64,000 nt of DNA, from assembly GCA_031763025.1 (NCBI GenBank), contig JASSKH010000026.1, forward strand, positions 8,482,408-8,546,407, in the 5' to 3' direction. Each line of letters opens with the position of its first letter. Position 1 is the stretch's first letter. Positions 10,975 through 21,600 of the stretch are shown here, piece after piece. The notes under the pieces are model-generated. The model had not been told where the DNA came from. It saw only the letters and a program-made list of their open reading frames with translations, and did not search any database. The position numbers and the translations under genes are program-made. The stretch comes from Macrocystis pyrifera (lineage: Eukaryota > Sar > Phaeophyceae > Laminariales > Laminariaceae).

Positions 10975-11339
10975 AGCAACCTTGCAGCCAAGAACTTAAG
11001 AAACAGAACGTCGCCAAGAACTCACCGATCAATACTTTAAACAAGTATTTTTTTCTGACTCTTTCAAGTCTGCCTTCCAGTCATTTTGCAGCAAAGTGTC
11101 GGGAACGTTTTCGAATTTGAACAAACGCCCGGTCTACCTGTCGGCCGTTGTCAAAGCTGTAGTCGTAATCCTCCTCATATCTAACCTCCTGGGTTTACGT
11201 CGTAGACGCATCTACTAATCTCGACGGCGGCAAGCTCTCGGCCACTACTATAGTAACTGCTGCTGCCGCTGGCGCTACTGCTACAAGCCGTGCGCTCATA
11301 GAGTGTGCTGTTGTGGTGGGGGGGTCCTATCTAACGTAC

Positions 11340-11586
11340 CAGGTATATCCTGGACGACAAGCACAACGCATGGACGGGTGATACGACTTAGGGCAGGTGT
11401 ACCTCTGTGGTCATCTCTGTCTACTGTGTGATGTGCGTCCGCCGTCACCTGGGAAACCATGGTTGCCAAAAAATCTCGAACCGTGCCTGTTTTTATAAAA
11501 TTATGAAATACGTCAGCTGTGAGCTCGACTGATGAATTATATAGTTGCTCCCGACGGTTGGTATCACGTCTGTGTTGTCCAAACAA
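11340..11586 (-). CDS. Probable exon with GTACGT donor
   Basis: The frame encodes a mixed helix/strand segment including ELTADVFHNFIKTG and CVVLVVQDIPG, then meets a GTACGT donor at 11339. Composition and the splice-like boundary argue for real coding sequence. It is in line with the other minus-strand exons from 8.5 to 12.0 kb. I do not recognise the domain, and the phase into the next exon is not resolved. Confidence 0.35.
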
Positions 11587-11762
11587 AGACTCGTCGGAGG
11601 AGTACGTCCTAAAAACTACATATCATATGATACCATAGATCAGACGCCTGTTGTTGCTGTTTGTTGCCGTTTTCGCTAATAAAACGCGTGCTGCATAGGA
11701 TTGAACAAAAAAAGGCGAGACCCATGCCAGGGGGAGGGAGTCGATAAAAACAGAGAACTTTT

Positions 11763-11996
11763 TCAGTACCACAAAACAGACGATGGTATATGGGTGGTAT
11801 CAACATAGCTTGATGTCCTGCCCTTTCGCACCTTTGTCTTAAGAGAAACGCCCGACGTTCTCGTCTCAGCTGCGACCTGATCTGCAGGCTTAGCGTTGGT
11901 CGGCGAGCATGGGTCGAGATGATCGCCGCCTACCAAGAAAAAATTGCCAGGTAGGTAAACAATTCGGCGGGCTAAGCGTTGACCACCACAAATGCA
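11763..11996 (-). CDS. Probable 5'-most exon of the minus-strand gene
   Basis: A 78-codon open frame without ATG encodes YLPGNFFLVGGDHLDPC and continues as a polar segment ending in SSVLWY before TGA at 11765-11763. The lack of a start and its position upstream of the exon at 11340-11586 suggest an internal exon of the same gene. Function unknown; no motif recognised. Confidence 0.35.
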   Translation of the reverse strand, partial: CICGGQRLARRIVYLPGNFFLVGGDHLDPCSPTNAKPADQVAAETRTSGVSLKTKVRKGRTSSYVDTTHIPSSVLWY

Positions 11997-13864
11997 TTAC
12001 GAGGCTTTACATTAACAACGAACAATCAGAGGGTACGGTGGGATTGGTTGGTAAGCACGGCAGTAGTACAGCAGCAGTAGTACTAACAGCAGCGACCGCG
12101 ATCATACAATAAATAAATACTACTACTACTGTTGTAGTACATCTATCGTCTTTTTTGGGCACTCTGCTGCTGCTGATTATATTGGCAATACACCAATGCG
12201 AGATGAGCAGCACGCAGCGATCCACAGCGCGGAGGCCCGCATCGGTACACAACACAGCAACGGGCCCGAAAAAGCGGAGCAGCAGTTGAGACAAACTAAC
12301 GCGCCGAGTATACCCGGATCTACTACCATACACCGCGACGTACACAGCATGCCCAATGGCCTGTGTTGATGCTGTAACGCTGGAAAATATGCGATGTCAC
12401 GGGTCAGGAGTCACGAGACGGCACTTTCATACCTTGACGACGGCTACTGGTACGATAGTTTTTTTCGTTATTCGTCGTTGACGGACGCTACTATATATAC
12501 TAACGTTTTAGCGTGGGTACCAGCTCTACCTGCAGCCTGGTAATCGATGAACATATCGAGCGGCGTAATTTGTACCGTATGATTTGTTTATGTTTGGCGT
12601 TACATTTCGGTTGGACCGCACACCTATCTGTGGTGTGAGCGTGTGACAGTCTGGTATGTTTGGAGTCTGGAGTCTGGAGTCTGGACGTCTGGACGATCCT
12701 TGATCGTCCGCTCGGATCGTCCGCTCTCGATTTCTCGATTTGTTTCTCCCACGGGGTATTCGCGTACAAGTACTCGTATAGTGTTAAACCCTTCAGCGGC
12801 CAAAGCTCTGAGCAGCAGCAGCAGCAGCATGCTGCAGCATGCTGCAGCTCTGTGTCTGGCTGACTACAAGGAGGTTGTTTTGACACAGAATCACGCAGCT
12901 TGGAGAGTTGTGAGCTTCAATCACATCTCTCAATCGGTCGTTTTCACACCTGAGCCGACGCACGCACGAAAACACCAGGTGGCAGCTTTTTTGGCTATAC
13001 CCTGGGGACCTCGTACGTGTCACAAAACGGTCAGTCAAGGACAAAGGTGCCTGTATACTCGTATAATAGGTAAACGAGTATTGCCTGTCGAAGTGGCCGC
13101 GGGTGTCCCGACTGAGGCGTACGTATGACATTTGCTTCATAATTCAAAGACAGATGCTGACCTCCTTTGACAATACTGACATCGATGCAGATTGAACGAG
13201 TCAGAAAAAATTACTTGTAGAAAGTATTGGTCGGTGAAATCCTGGCGACGTTCTGTTTCTTAACTACTTGGCTACAACATGATGACTTTGACAGTTGATT
13301 AGGCTACAGAGCCAAATTCTGGTTCACTTGGATAAAGTGGGAAATTCTAGGGAGGGGATGGTTAAAAATCGATGGAATTAGACTTGAAAATAGTGAACAA
13401 AAGGAGGGGATTTGAGGATCGTAAATGTTTATTGGTTGAGAGCCCAGTGACGTCACTGGGAAAATTTTCTTTTTTTGTGTTTTTTTTGCGTTTTTCGTCG
13501 GAAAAAAATAAACAAGAGTACGCTGTGCCGTCAGGCAAAGCAACGGAAAAACAGGCCGAAAAACATGGCTGTGGCCAATCATGCTATACCAGGTACAAAA
13601 TATCTGGCGAACACAAAGAAATCACGAAATCACTAATACTTGCCAGCATGCCCGATCGTATCAGCCCAATACATGAATACAACTTTCGTCGACATGCGCG
13701 TTGACACGTGTGACCGACACAAACATTAAATTAACAACATTGCCTCTTTTTTCTTGGAAAAACCAAAAAAAAAAAGGCTCGCGCTGCGCGCCTTATTATT
13801 AATATTAATAAGTGGGTTACGAAAAAACTCTCTTCGAAAACGAACATACATATGTATACGTATA
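11997..13864. other. Mostly non-coding; gene-fragment copy and microsatellites
   Basis: I see no intact gene. CAG/TACTAC-type microsatellites lie near 12060-12135, a (GGAGTCT)n tract at 12660-12693 and CAGCAG/GCATGCTGC palindromes at 12810-12850. Positions 13187-13285 resemble the minus-strand gene around 11085-10975 but in inverted orientation (shared VL[IV]GE[FI]LATFCFL coding), so this is a duplicated exon fragment. Confidence 0.5.
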
Positions 13865-16168
13865 CGTATATTTGTCAAATTTTCGTACTCTTGCCAACTT
13901 TTCTCTTCGCACGAGCACTTTTAGGCAATACAGTAAGTACACGGACACGGGAAGCCCTGCCGGACACATTGGTCTAGGTCTCGGCGCGATCCGTGCACTC
14001 TGAAGCGCGTGGCAGGCGCTTAAGTTTTTTTTTTTCCGGCGGGAGTGGATAAGACGATTTCCCTGGTTTCGGTAAAGAGGCCTTACTTTGTACGTACGTA
14101 TATCGGTACATTGTCATGCTCTCTGTTTTCTCCCCCCGGCTCTCATGAGAGCTGTGAGCACACACAGCTCAGGCATATACCAGGAACACAACAGACAACA
14201 TGCACAGATCCCATCGTTCTAACGCTGCCGCCCACACGCCGTGCGTGTTCGACACGCCCATATGCGCAGTGTTGCTGTGGTTGGTTGTGTCTGTCGGAGC
14301 CTGTCGTCCGCATTCCATCGTCTGCCATATATTTTTTTATCCGTATGTACCCAGGATGACGTATAAAAATATCCCATAAATTAAATACATTTTTTTTTTG
14401 GGTTGTTGCACGGAGCACGGACCACCGCCTAGAGAACAATACCCACAGCAGTGCACAGAGCGTGCTTACCTCCAGCTTCCTACAGCACCACAACCAACCC
14501 TGCTGCCCAGCAGCAGCCTGTGCCCTATATTGCTGATCGATAGATCCTAGAGCCAGCTGAAAGGGGATCAGTACACTACGTTCCTCGCGTTGCATTTTAC
14601 AGCAGTACTGCTGAATATGCAGTCGTACCTGTACAAGCTACTCTACTACTGCTGTAGGAGATCGTGCAAAGTGTTTTAGATTGCGTAAAAAACACGACAT
14701 GCCAGTTGTACGAGCGCTGTTCTAGCGTGTAGGTTTAAACTGCACTTGCTGGATAACATTTTCGTTTCCGAGGTTCGACTCGCACCATCCTTTTGACTAT
14801 TTTTGTATCAGAACTACAACAGAGTACTACAGTAATAATAATACATTCTTCCACACCTTGCTTTTCTGAACGTATACTCGTAATATGATAGTAGAGTACA
14901 TACATGTTACTTGACAATGTGTGTTTATAGCCCAAATTAAAGAGTTTGGGCGGCGCGCTTGCGTGTGGCGTGCGTTCATACCTCAACATTTCACAGCTAC
15001 TCCGAATACTTGGGAGTAAAGCAAAGTATGTTCGAGAAAATACTGCTGCTATTACCGGTACTTCGTACACTCGCAGTATTTCGGGGTTTTTGTACTCGAG
15101 ATACTGCGAGTACTCGCAGTATTTTGAGGTTCTGTAGATACTACTGCGTATACTTTCTTCGGGCTCGCACTAATGCGGGGTTCGCTACTGCTGCTGGCAT
15201 GGATACCGCCTGTTGTGCTTCAAGTATCTCGGGGTTATGTACCGCGGGTACTACAAGTATACCAGTAAGTACTAGTCTATAGCAGTATTTTGTCCATTGG
15301 TAGTGTTCGTACTGCTGCTTCTTCTGCGAGACTCAGTACTCGCAGTAATGAAATACCCTCAATATATGCCCAGTATACTTACTACTTTCGCTGGAGACAA
15401 CTTGAGCACTCAAAGCAGTCTGCCAGTATTTCGATATAATATTATGCATGACTGCGAATGCTCTCAGTATCTCGAGGTTCTGTATACTGTGCGCATATAT
15501 TGCCTTTACCCCAAGTGTTTATTATGTCGTGTTTCGATACTACTGCGGGTACATACTTTAAGCAACCTGTATTCTCGGGGTTCGGTACTGCTCACACTCT
15601 CATTACTCTCAGTATTTGGGCCTTCTCAGTACTCGCAGTATAGTTTTGCCGCCTGCATTCCAATACTCTCAGTACTCGGACTACGATTTGTTCTCGAGCA
15701 TTTAAACGTGAACCCTTGATATTATACCCTGAGCACCAAGAAACATTTATTTTGGGGGAACATATATATATTGTAGTACCAGTATGTATGCATGTATGTA
15801 TGTGCTGCACCTTTTATTACTCAGCCGGTCACAAAGTATTATGGCGCAACCTCGACCTCGCGCAACGTTTCTGTACTTATACGAATTAATCGCCGCGAGT
15901 CAGCTGGATCAATATACCTCAACTTACCGATATACCCTATTATATATTATTATTGTAGTAAAATTAATGAACCCACACTAATTCCGCGATCAGCAGTATA
16001 ATATAGTATGTCCTCAAAATATGCTGTGTGTGTTCTTCACGTTAAAATGATGGGTGGGTGCAGGTGCTACTCTTCTAAAAAAGTGTGCAAGGTTTCATAC
16101 GAGTATAATTATTTCGCTCTTGCGCCACTCCCCTATTAATACGGCACCTCCCGGAGGGGAACCTTGTA
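13865..16168. repeat. Large tandem unit, copy 1
   Basis: This 2.3-kb block is repeated head-to-tail by the next block. It starts with the TTTGTCAAATTTTCGTAC motif and ends with CCTCCCGGAGGGGAACCTTG (ending near 16166). It encodes no convincing protein. Its second half (15000-15700) is built from degenerate units around CTCGCAGTATTTCGGGG, including the 22-bp palindrome formed by ATACTGCGAGT and its complement near 15101-15122. It also contains the intact equivalent of the site where the gypsy element inserted in copy 2 (around 14945-14955). A possible relic of the 3' end (GAGGGGAACCTTGTACGTA) lies at about 50322-50340. Confidence 0.8.
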
Positions 16169-16904
16169 CGTATATTTATTTGTCAAATTTTCGTACTTCT
16201 GGCAACTTTTCTCTTCGCACGAGCACTTTTAGGCAAAACACTAAGTACACGGACACGGGAAGCCCTGCCGGACACATTGGTCTAGGTCTCGGCGCGATCC
16301 GTGCACTCTGAAGCGCGTGGCGGGCGCTCAAAGTTTTTTTTCCGGCGGGAGTGGATAAGACGATTTCCCTGGTTTCAGTAAAAGAGGCCTTACTTTGTAC
16401 GTACGTATCCGTACATACATTCACGACATGTCATCATGCTGTCTGTTTTCTCCCCCAGGCTCTCACGAGCTATGAGCACACAGCTCAGACATATGCCAGG
16501 TACACAACAGACAACATGCACAGATCCCAACGTTCCAACGCTGCCGCCCACCCGCCGTGCGTGTGCGACACACCCTTATGCGCAGTGTGGTTGCGTTTGT
16601 CGGAACCTGCAGTCCGCATTTTTGATCCGTATATGCCCAAGATGACGTGTATATCCCTGTACGTACATATTTTTTGTGTTGTTGCACGAAGCACGGACCA
16701 CCGCCTAGAGAACAATAGCCACAGCAGCAGTGCACAGAGCGTGCTGACCTCCAGCTTCCTACAGCACCACGACCCTGCTGCCCACAGCAGCAGCAGCAGT
16801 GGGCACACCTTGCGCGTATGGATGATCGTACTGCGGCTATCACAGTTGGTTTATTCGATCGATCACTTGACCACGCCACGAACACACCAACCAGCATCAC
16901 ACAC

Positions 16905-16932
16905 CAATGGGAATGACTAGTCATTCCCATTG
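16905..16932. repeat. 28-bp perfect palindrome
   Basis: CAATGGGAATGACT is followed directly by its exact complement with no spacer. The half-site CCAATGGGAATGACT also occurs alone near 6636-6650. It lies in the part of copy 2 that is absent from copy 1. It could be a protein-binding site or an insertion relic. Confidence 0.7.
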
Positions 16933-17681
16933 TCACACACCTCCCTACCTGCTTCAGAATCCTCTTCTGCTTATTTTGCTGTGTGTGATCCAATATTGCC
17001 ACTGCTCCAGCTGTGCTCAGCACAGTGCGCCAACAGCAGCAGCGGGCAGGGTACTATGCGCATATGGAAGATCCGCGCTGTAAGCTCAGTACTACTGCTG
17101 TAGTTCGTTGTTGTTGTCATCGGCATTGGCCGATGCACGTACCTTCCGCAGTGTGTGACCCATTATCCCCGGATCGATATATTCGTCGTCTCGAGTACAA
17201 CAACAACAAATCGCATGTGCTGTACAACAAATTATTCGTACAGCAGGGTTCGTACAAAACATACTTACTGTAATACAGCAGTAGTTCTCGTTGCGGTGTA
17301 TCCTACATTGCTGATCGATAGATCCTAGAGCCAGCTGAAAGGGGGTCAGTACACGTACGTTCCTCGCGTGGCATTCTCCAGCAGTACTGCTATACATGCA
17401 GTCGTACCTATACAAGCTACTCTACTGCTGTATGAGATCGTGCAAAGTGTTTTAGATTGCGTGAAAATCCCGACTTGCAAGTTATTCGAGCACTGTTCTA
17501 GCGTAGACGTCTTTACTGCCCGCTCTAAAATTTTCGTTTCCGAGGTTCGACTCGCACCATCCACACTTTTTTTTTTTTCAAATTCACTTTTTTTTTTTTA
17601 CTTTTTTTGCACCAAGACTACACTCGTAATTAATAATCGTATACATTCGTCCACGCCTTGCTTTTCTGAGCGTATAGGTAG

Positions 17682-18014
17682 TTTTTTTTTTTTTTTTTTT
17701 TCATCATCACTTTTACTTTCCAGCCCACTCGTAGGAGGTTTTACCCTCGACGATTTTCTGGACAAGCCGTGGTCACAGGTGTCGTCCCTTCTCCCCCCCG
17801 GTACGTGCCTTTTAGTTTTTATCGCGCATAGGGTTCAGCATTCCCACTGCTCGTCGATTTTCATCGAATGTACAGCTAACTCACGCTCTCGCGCTTTCCG
17901 CTAATCAATTTTATGCAAGAAAAAGTCCCTATGAGCATGCACTCGGTGAGACTCGAACTCACGAAATTGATCTTGATAGGCTCGCGGACCACCTACCAAG
18001 CCACCGGGGACGCC
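17682..18014 (-). mobile_element. tRNA-derived SINE-like element
   Basis: Reading minus, a head with Pol III promoter boxes (A-box-like TGGCTTGGTAGGTGG at 18003-17989; B-box-like GAGTTCGAGTC within 17962-17945, in a self-pairing GTGAG/CTCAC arm) is followed by a roughly 230-bp body and a 20-base A tail (17701-17682). Length, head and tail match a SINE. It sits between two ~32-bp direct repeats (17643-17675 and 18112-18142, CCTTGCTTTTCTGA core), part of the insertion difference between the two tandem units. The acceptor stem does not pair, so it is not a functional tRNA. Confidence 0.55.
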
Positions 18015-18207
18015 GGTATTACGAAGTATGATACTCGAAGTATATTGTAATATAATAATAAGTTGTGTGTGTTTATTTTCCACTTCTGGTTTTTTGCGTA
18101 CCGACCAGTACATTCATCCACCTTGCTTTTCTGAACGTATATAATATGATACATGATATTGTAGTTACTTGTGTGTGTTTTACCCAATAAGGTAAAAGAG
18201 TTTGGGC

Positions 18208-18439
18208 TGTAGCCAAAAGATACCAAGCCGTGGAGGTTTCAGTGTAATCGCATGTGTGAGTGGAGCAGTGGCCGGGGATCCTGTGTGATGTCCCCTAGCC
18301 ACCTGGCTCGTGGTCCGATGAGGATCACGCCGTGATAATACAAGCTCTAAGAACAAGACTTACTGAGTGCGAGGCCAGCGAGACTGGTGGAGTCCCTCGC
18401 TGGAAGCCCTCTTGCTGATATCATCTGGCAGAGGCCATA
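18208..18439 (+). repeat. 5' LTR of the gypsy element
   Basis: Starts TGTAGCCAAAAGATACC and ends GAGGCCATA. It is identical to the 3' LTR except for one G/T difference (CACGCCGTG against CACTCCGTG). It should carry the promoter for gag-pol transcription; I see no strong TATA box. Confidence 0.92.
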
Positions 18440-18646
18440 ATATCTAGATATTCGCGGAACTTCTGTTGGAGGAGTTTTCGGCTGCGGAGTATTGGGTCAC
18501 AGCTGGGAAGGCAGTTGGCCCGTTGGACGGATCGAAACGGCTTGAAGCGCACAGCAGGGGAGGACGCTCCGGGAGCTGGAGGACGCACAGGTCAGGCGGC
18601 AGTTTCTCCGTTATTACAGTAGAGTCCAGGTGGACTGCTGTGGATT

Positions 18647-21600
18647 ATGGCGCACACGGCAAGCACGCCGCTGGTGGTAGGGGAGTCTCTGACTCCACCG
18701 AAATACGGAGAGGTGTGGACCGAGCAGGCCTCTCGTGTTTTTTACGCAGCGTACCTCGATTATGAGGAACGGCTGCAGCTCGCCAACGCTCAGGGGGTGG
18801 TTCAGCACTCCAAAGTGAGCATGGGCCAGCTTATCCCCAATTACATTCATCGGTGTTTTGAGGGATTTTACAAGCATCAGACTACGATGACCGCCTCGGA
18901 GTTGTTGGACGCTGTTAGGCAGCACGCTGGTTACACAACCACCAGCAACAGATTTGACACCTCGCGGGCGGCAGCGGACTTGCGTCGCGTTCTCTCAATG
19001 AGGCGCGATGAAAAGCAGGGCGGTGAAACATCCGTCAAAGACCGCGCGATGATGGTAAACTCCGCTATGGAAAAGTATTTTGCGGAGAATCACGCGGTGC
19101 ATGCCATGTACCGCGCGCAGGACCGTTCGTGGTTGCCCGGACCGGCGGAATTTGTGAGCATGGCGTTGGTGGATGGCTTATGGCCGTCCGAGTTCAAAAA
19201 GTACGTAAAAGGTCAGCTAACGTACGCTGCAGGGTGGAAGAAGGACCCGGCATTGGTCATGGACCAAATTTTTTCTGCTGCAGAACAGTGGAAATTCATC
19301 GAGGCGTATGGTCGGAAAGATGCTGCAGGGGCAGCTGAACCGCGACGCCAACAGCAGCAGAAACCGAAACAGCAGCAGTCCGCGAAAAAGTCGTTTGTTC
19401 GCGTCTGTTTCGAGTGTGGTGATCCCAACCATTATGTTTCTGATTGCCCAAAAGCTCGCGGTGGCGGCACAGCTCCCAGCAGTGGTGGGCGCGGGTCGTC
19501 AGGGTATCGCGGGGGCCGCAATGGCGGCCGGGGCAGATTCAACCATGGACGCGGGCGCGGTGGCCGTGGTGGCAATCAATTGACAGCGGGCGGTGGAACT
19601 TCTGCTGTTGCTTCTTCAACTTCTGGTGCGCCAGCGGCAGGAGCCGCTGGGTCGGGATCTGGTTCGTCTGTTGCCGGCCGAGCTGTATACGTTGGAGGAG
19701 CTGGAACATCGGTGGGTGCTGCTGGAGCGAGAACTTCGCCATCCACCGAGCGGGCGGAGTCAGTGTCTGGTGCTGCTGCAGGGGCGGTAGCGCCGGAACC
19801 GTCTGTATATTCGACGTCTTGGTCGGGGTGGACCGCCGATTCTATTTCTTCGGCGCCGGCTGTAGGAGGGCAGCCATGGCGTCAGGTGACTCTTGGTACC
19901 GACCAGAGTTCAACGGCAGGTGAAGTGCCTGTCGATCGCAGCGCTGAGTGTTTACGCGCTGATCTCTCTTTGCCAGGGTCGGTTGGTTCGCTGATGGCGC
20001 GTGTGATCCTTGATTCGGGGTCGGCGCTCACGTCCATCGGTGTCGGCTTACTTCAGCAGCTGTCTTCGCATTTCGGCGGCGCCGATCTGCAAATTCCGTT
20101 CGAAAATGGCCCGCAGCAGGCGAAAACCGCTACGGGTGTTTCAGTGATGGTCACGCACAAAACGGTGCCGATTGCCGTGAGTGTACGGACGCCGTGGGGA
20201 GCGGTGAAATTGGAGCCCATCACTTTCGCGGTCATGCCTGGTACAGATAACGTCGTTCTGTTTGGCATGGCTACCATGAAAGCTCTTGGCATCGACGTCT
20301 ACCGTGAAGCTCTGGAGAAGCTTCGCCCTCGCGCAGTGCCGGTATCGACCGGTGTGGAGACTCCGAGTTACCTTGCGGCGCGCAGAGTGACGGTTTCCGT
20401 GCGTGCTTTTCAGACCGAGGCTACGGTGGATGCTCCGGAGGACAAGGCGGTGGAACATTTGGTCGACCGGGGGCCAGACATGTTCATGGATCCGGAGGAG
20501 GAGCGGACGGCCCGAGAACGGGCGTTGGAGGACAGCGTGCAGCAGGCAGAGCAGAGTGGATTAAGCGTCGGCGGAGCAACCCGTTTGCGCGAAATTTTGG
20601 CTCGTCGCGTGGGTGCTTTTCGCCGTGCGCTGTGTGGTGATCCGCCAGCGCAAGTGGAGCCGATGCGAGTGCAGCTGAAGCAACAGGCGAAGCCTGTCAA
20701 GGCAACGCCACGTCGGTACGAACCGACGAAAAGGGACTGGCTCTCGAAGTGCATTGCTGCTTTGGTGTTTTTTGGCTTTGTCTACCACAACATCCAGGCG
20801 GTGTGGGCGAGTCCGGCGATGGCGGTGCCCAAGAAGGACTCTTTCCGTTTGGTGAGCGACTACTCGGCGGTGAACGCACAGGTGGAGAAGTCCCCGGGCG
20901 TCATGCCCAACCATGAAGACATGGGAGATCTGCTGGGGGCGCGTTTCTTCGGCAAGCTGGACCTACTTCAAGGGTACTGGCAGATGCCTTTGGCTCCGGA
21001 GGCGCAAGACGTCTTCACCATGGCGACAAGCGACGGTTTGTTCACGCCTACCCGTGTTCCCCAAGGTGTTTTGAATGCGACTTCTTATTTCCAAGGTGTC
21101 ATGACTGAAGTGTTGCGTGGTTTGGATTGCAAAGTTTGGGTCGATGACGTTTTCTTTTTCGCAGACACCGAAGAAGCTCTTCTGCAGCTGCTTGATGACA
21201 TTCTTGAACGCCTGGAGAATGTTGGACTGTTTGTCGCCGCCCACAAGTGTACCTTCTTCTCTCGTGAACTGGTCTGGTGTGGTAAGGTGTATTCCAATGG
21301 TGTCGTGTCCCATGACCCCGCTCGAGTGCAAGGTTTAAGTGAAATGCGTCGTCCCGAAAACGCTGGAGAACTAATGCAATTCTTGCAGGCTGTCAACTGG
21401 TTGCGTACATCGTTACCACGTTTAGCGGAAACGGTAGCACCGTTACGTGATTTTTTGGAGGAGCTCCTTGTTGGGGCTACACGTCGGACTAAGCGAGTGG
21501 CGCGCAATCGTGTCATCAAGGATACCGCGTGGACGGAGGATCGGGTGCGGGCGTGGAATGCCGCACGGGGTTTGGTGGCGCAAGCAGTGCCGCTTCATCA

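Noticed and set aside
12643-13128. 161-codon plus-strand frame including a poly-Ser stretch
   Set aside because: It runs through a GGAGTCT microsatellite and a CAG repeat; nothing coding-like outside them.
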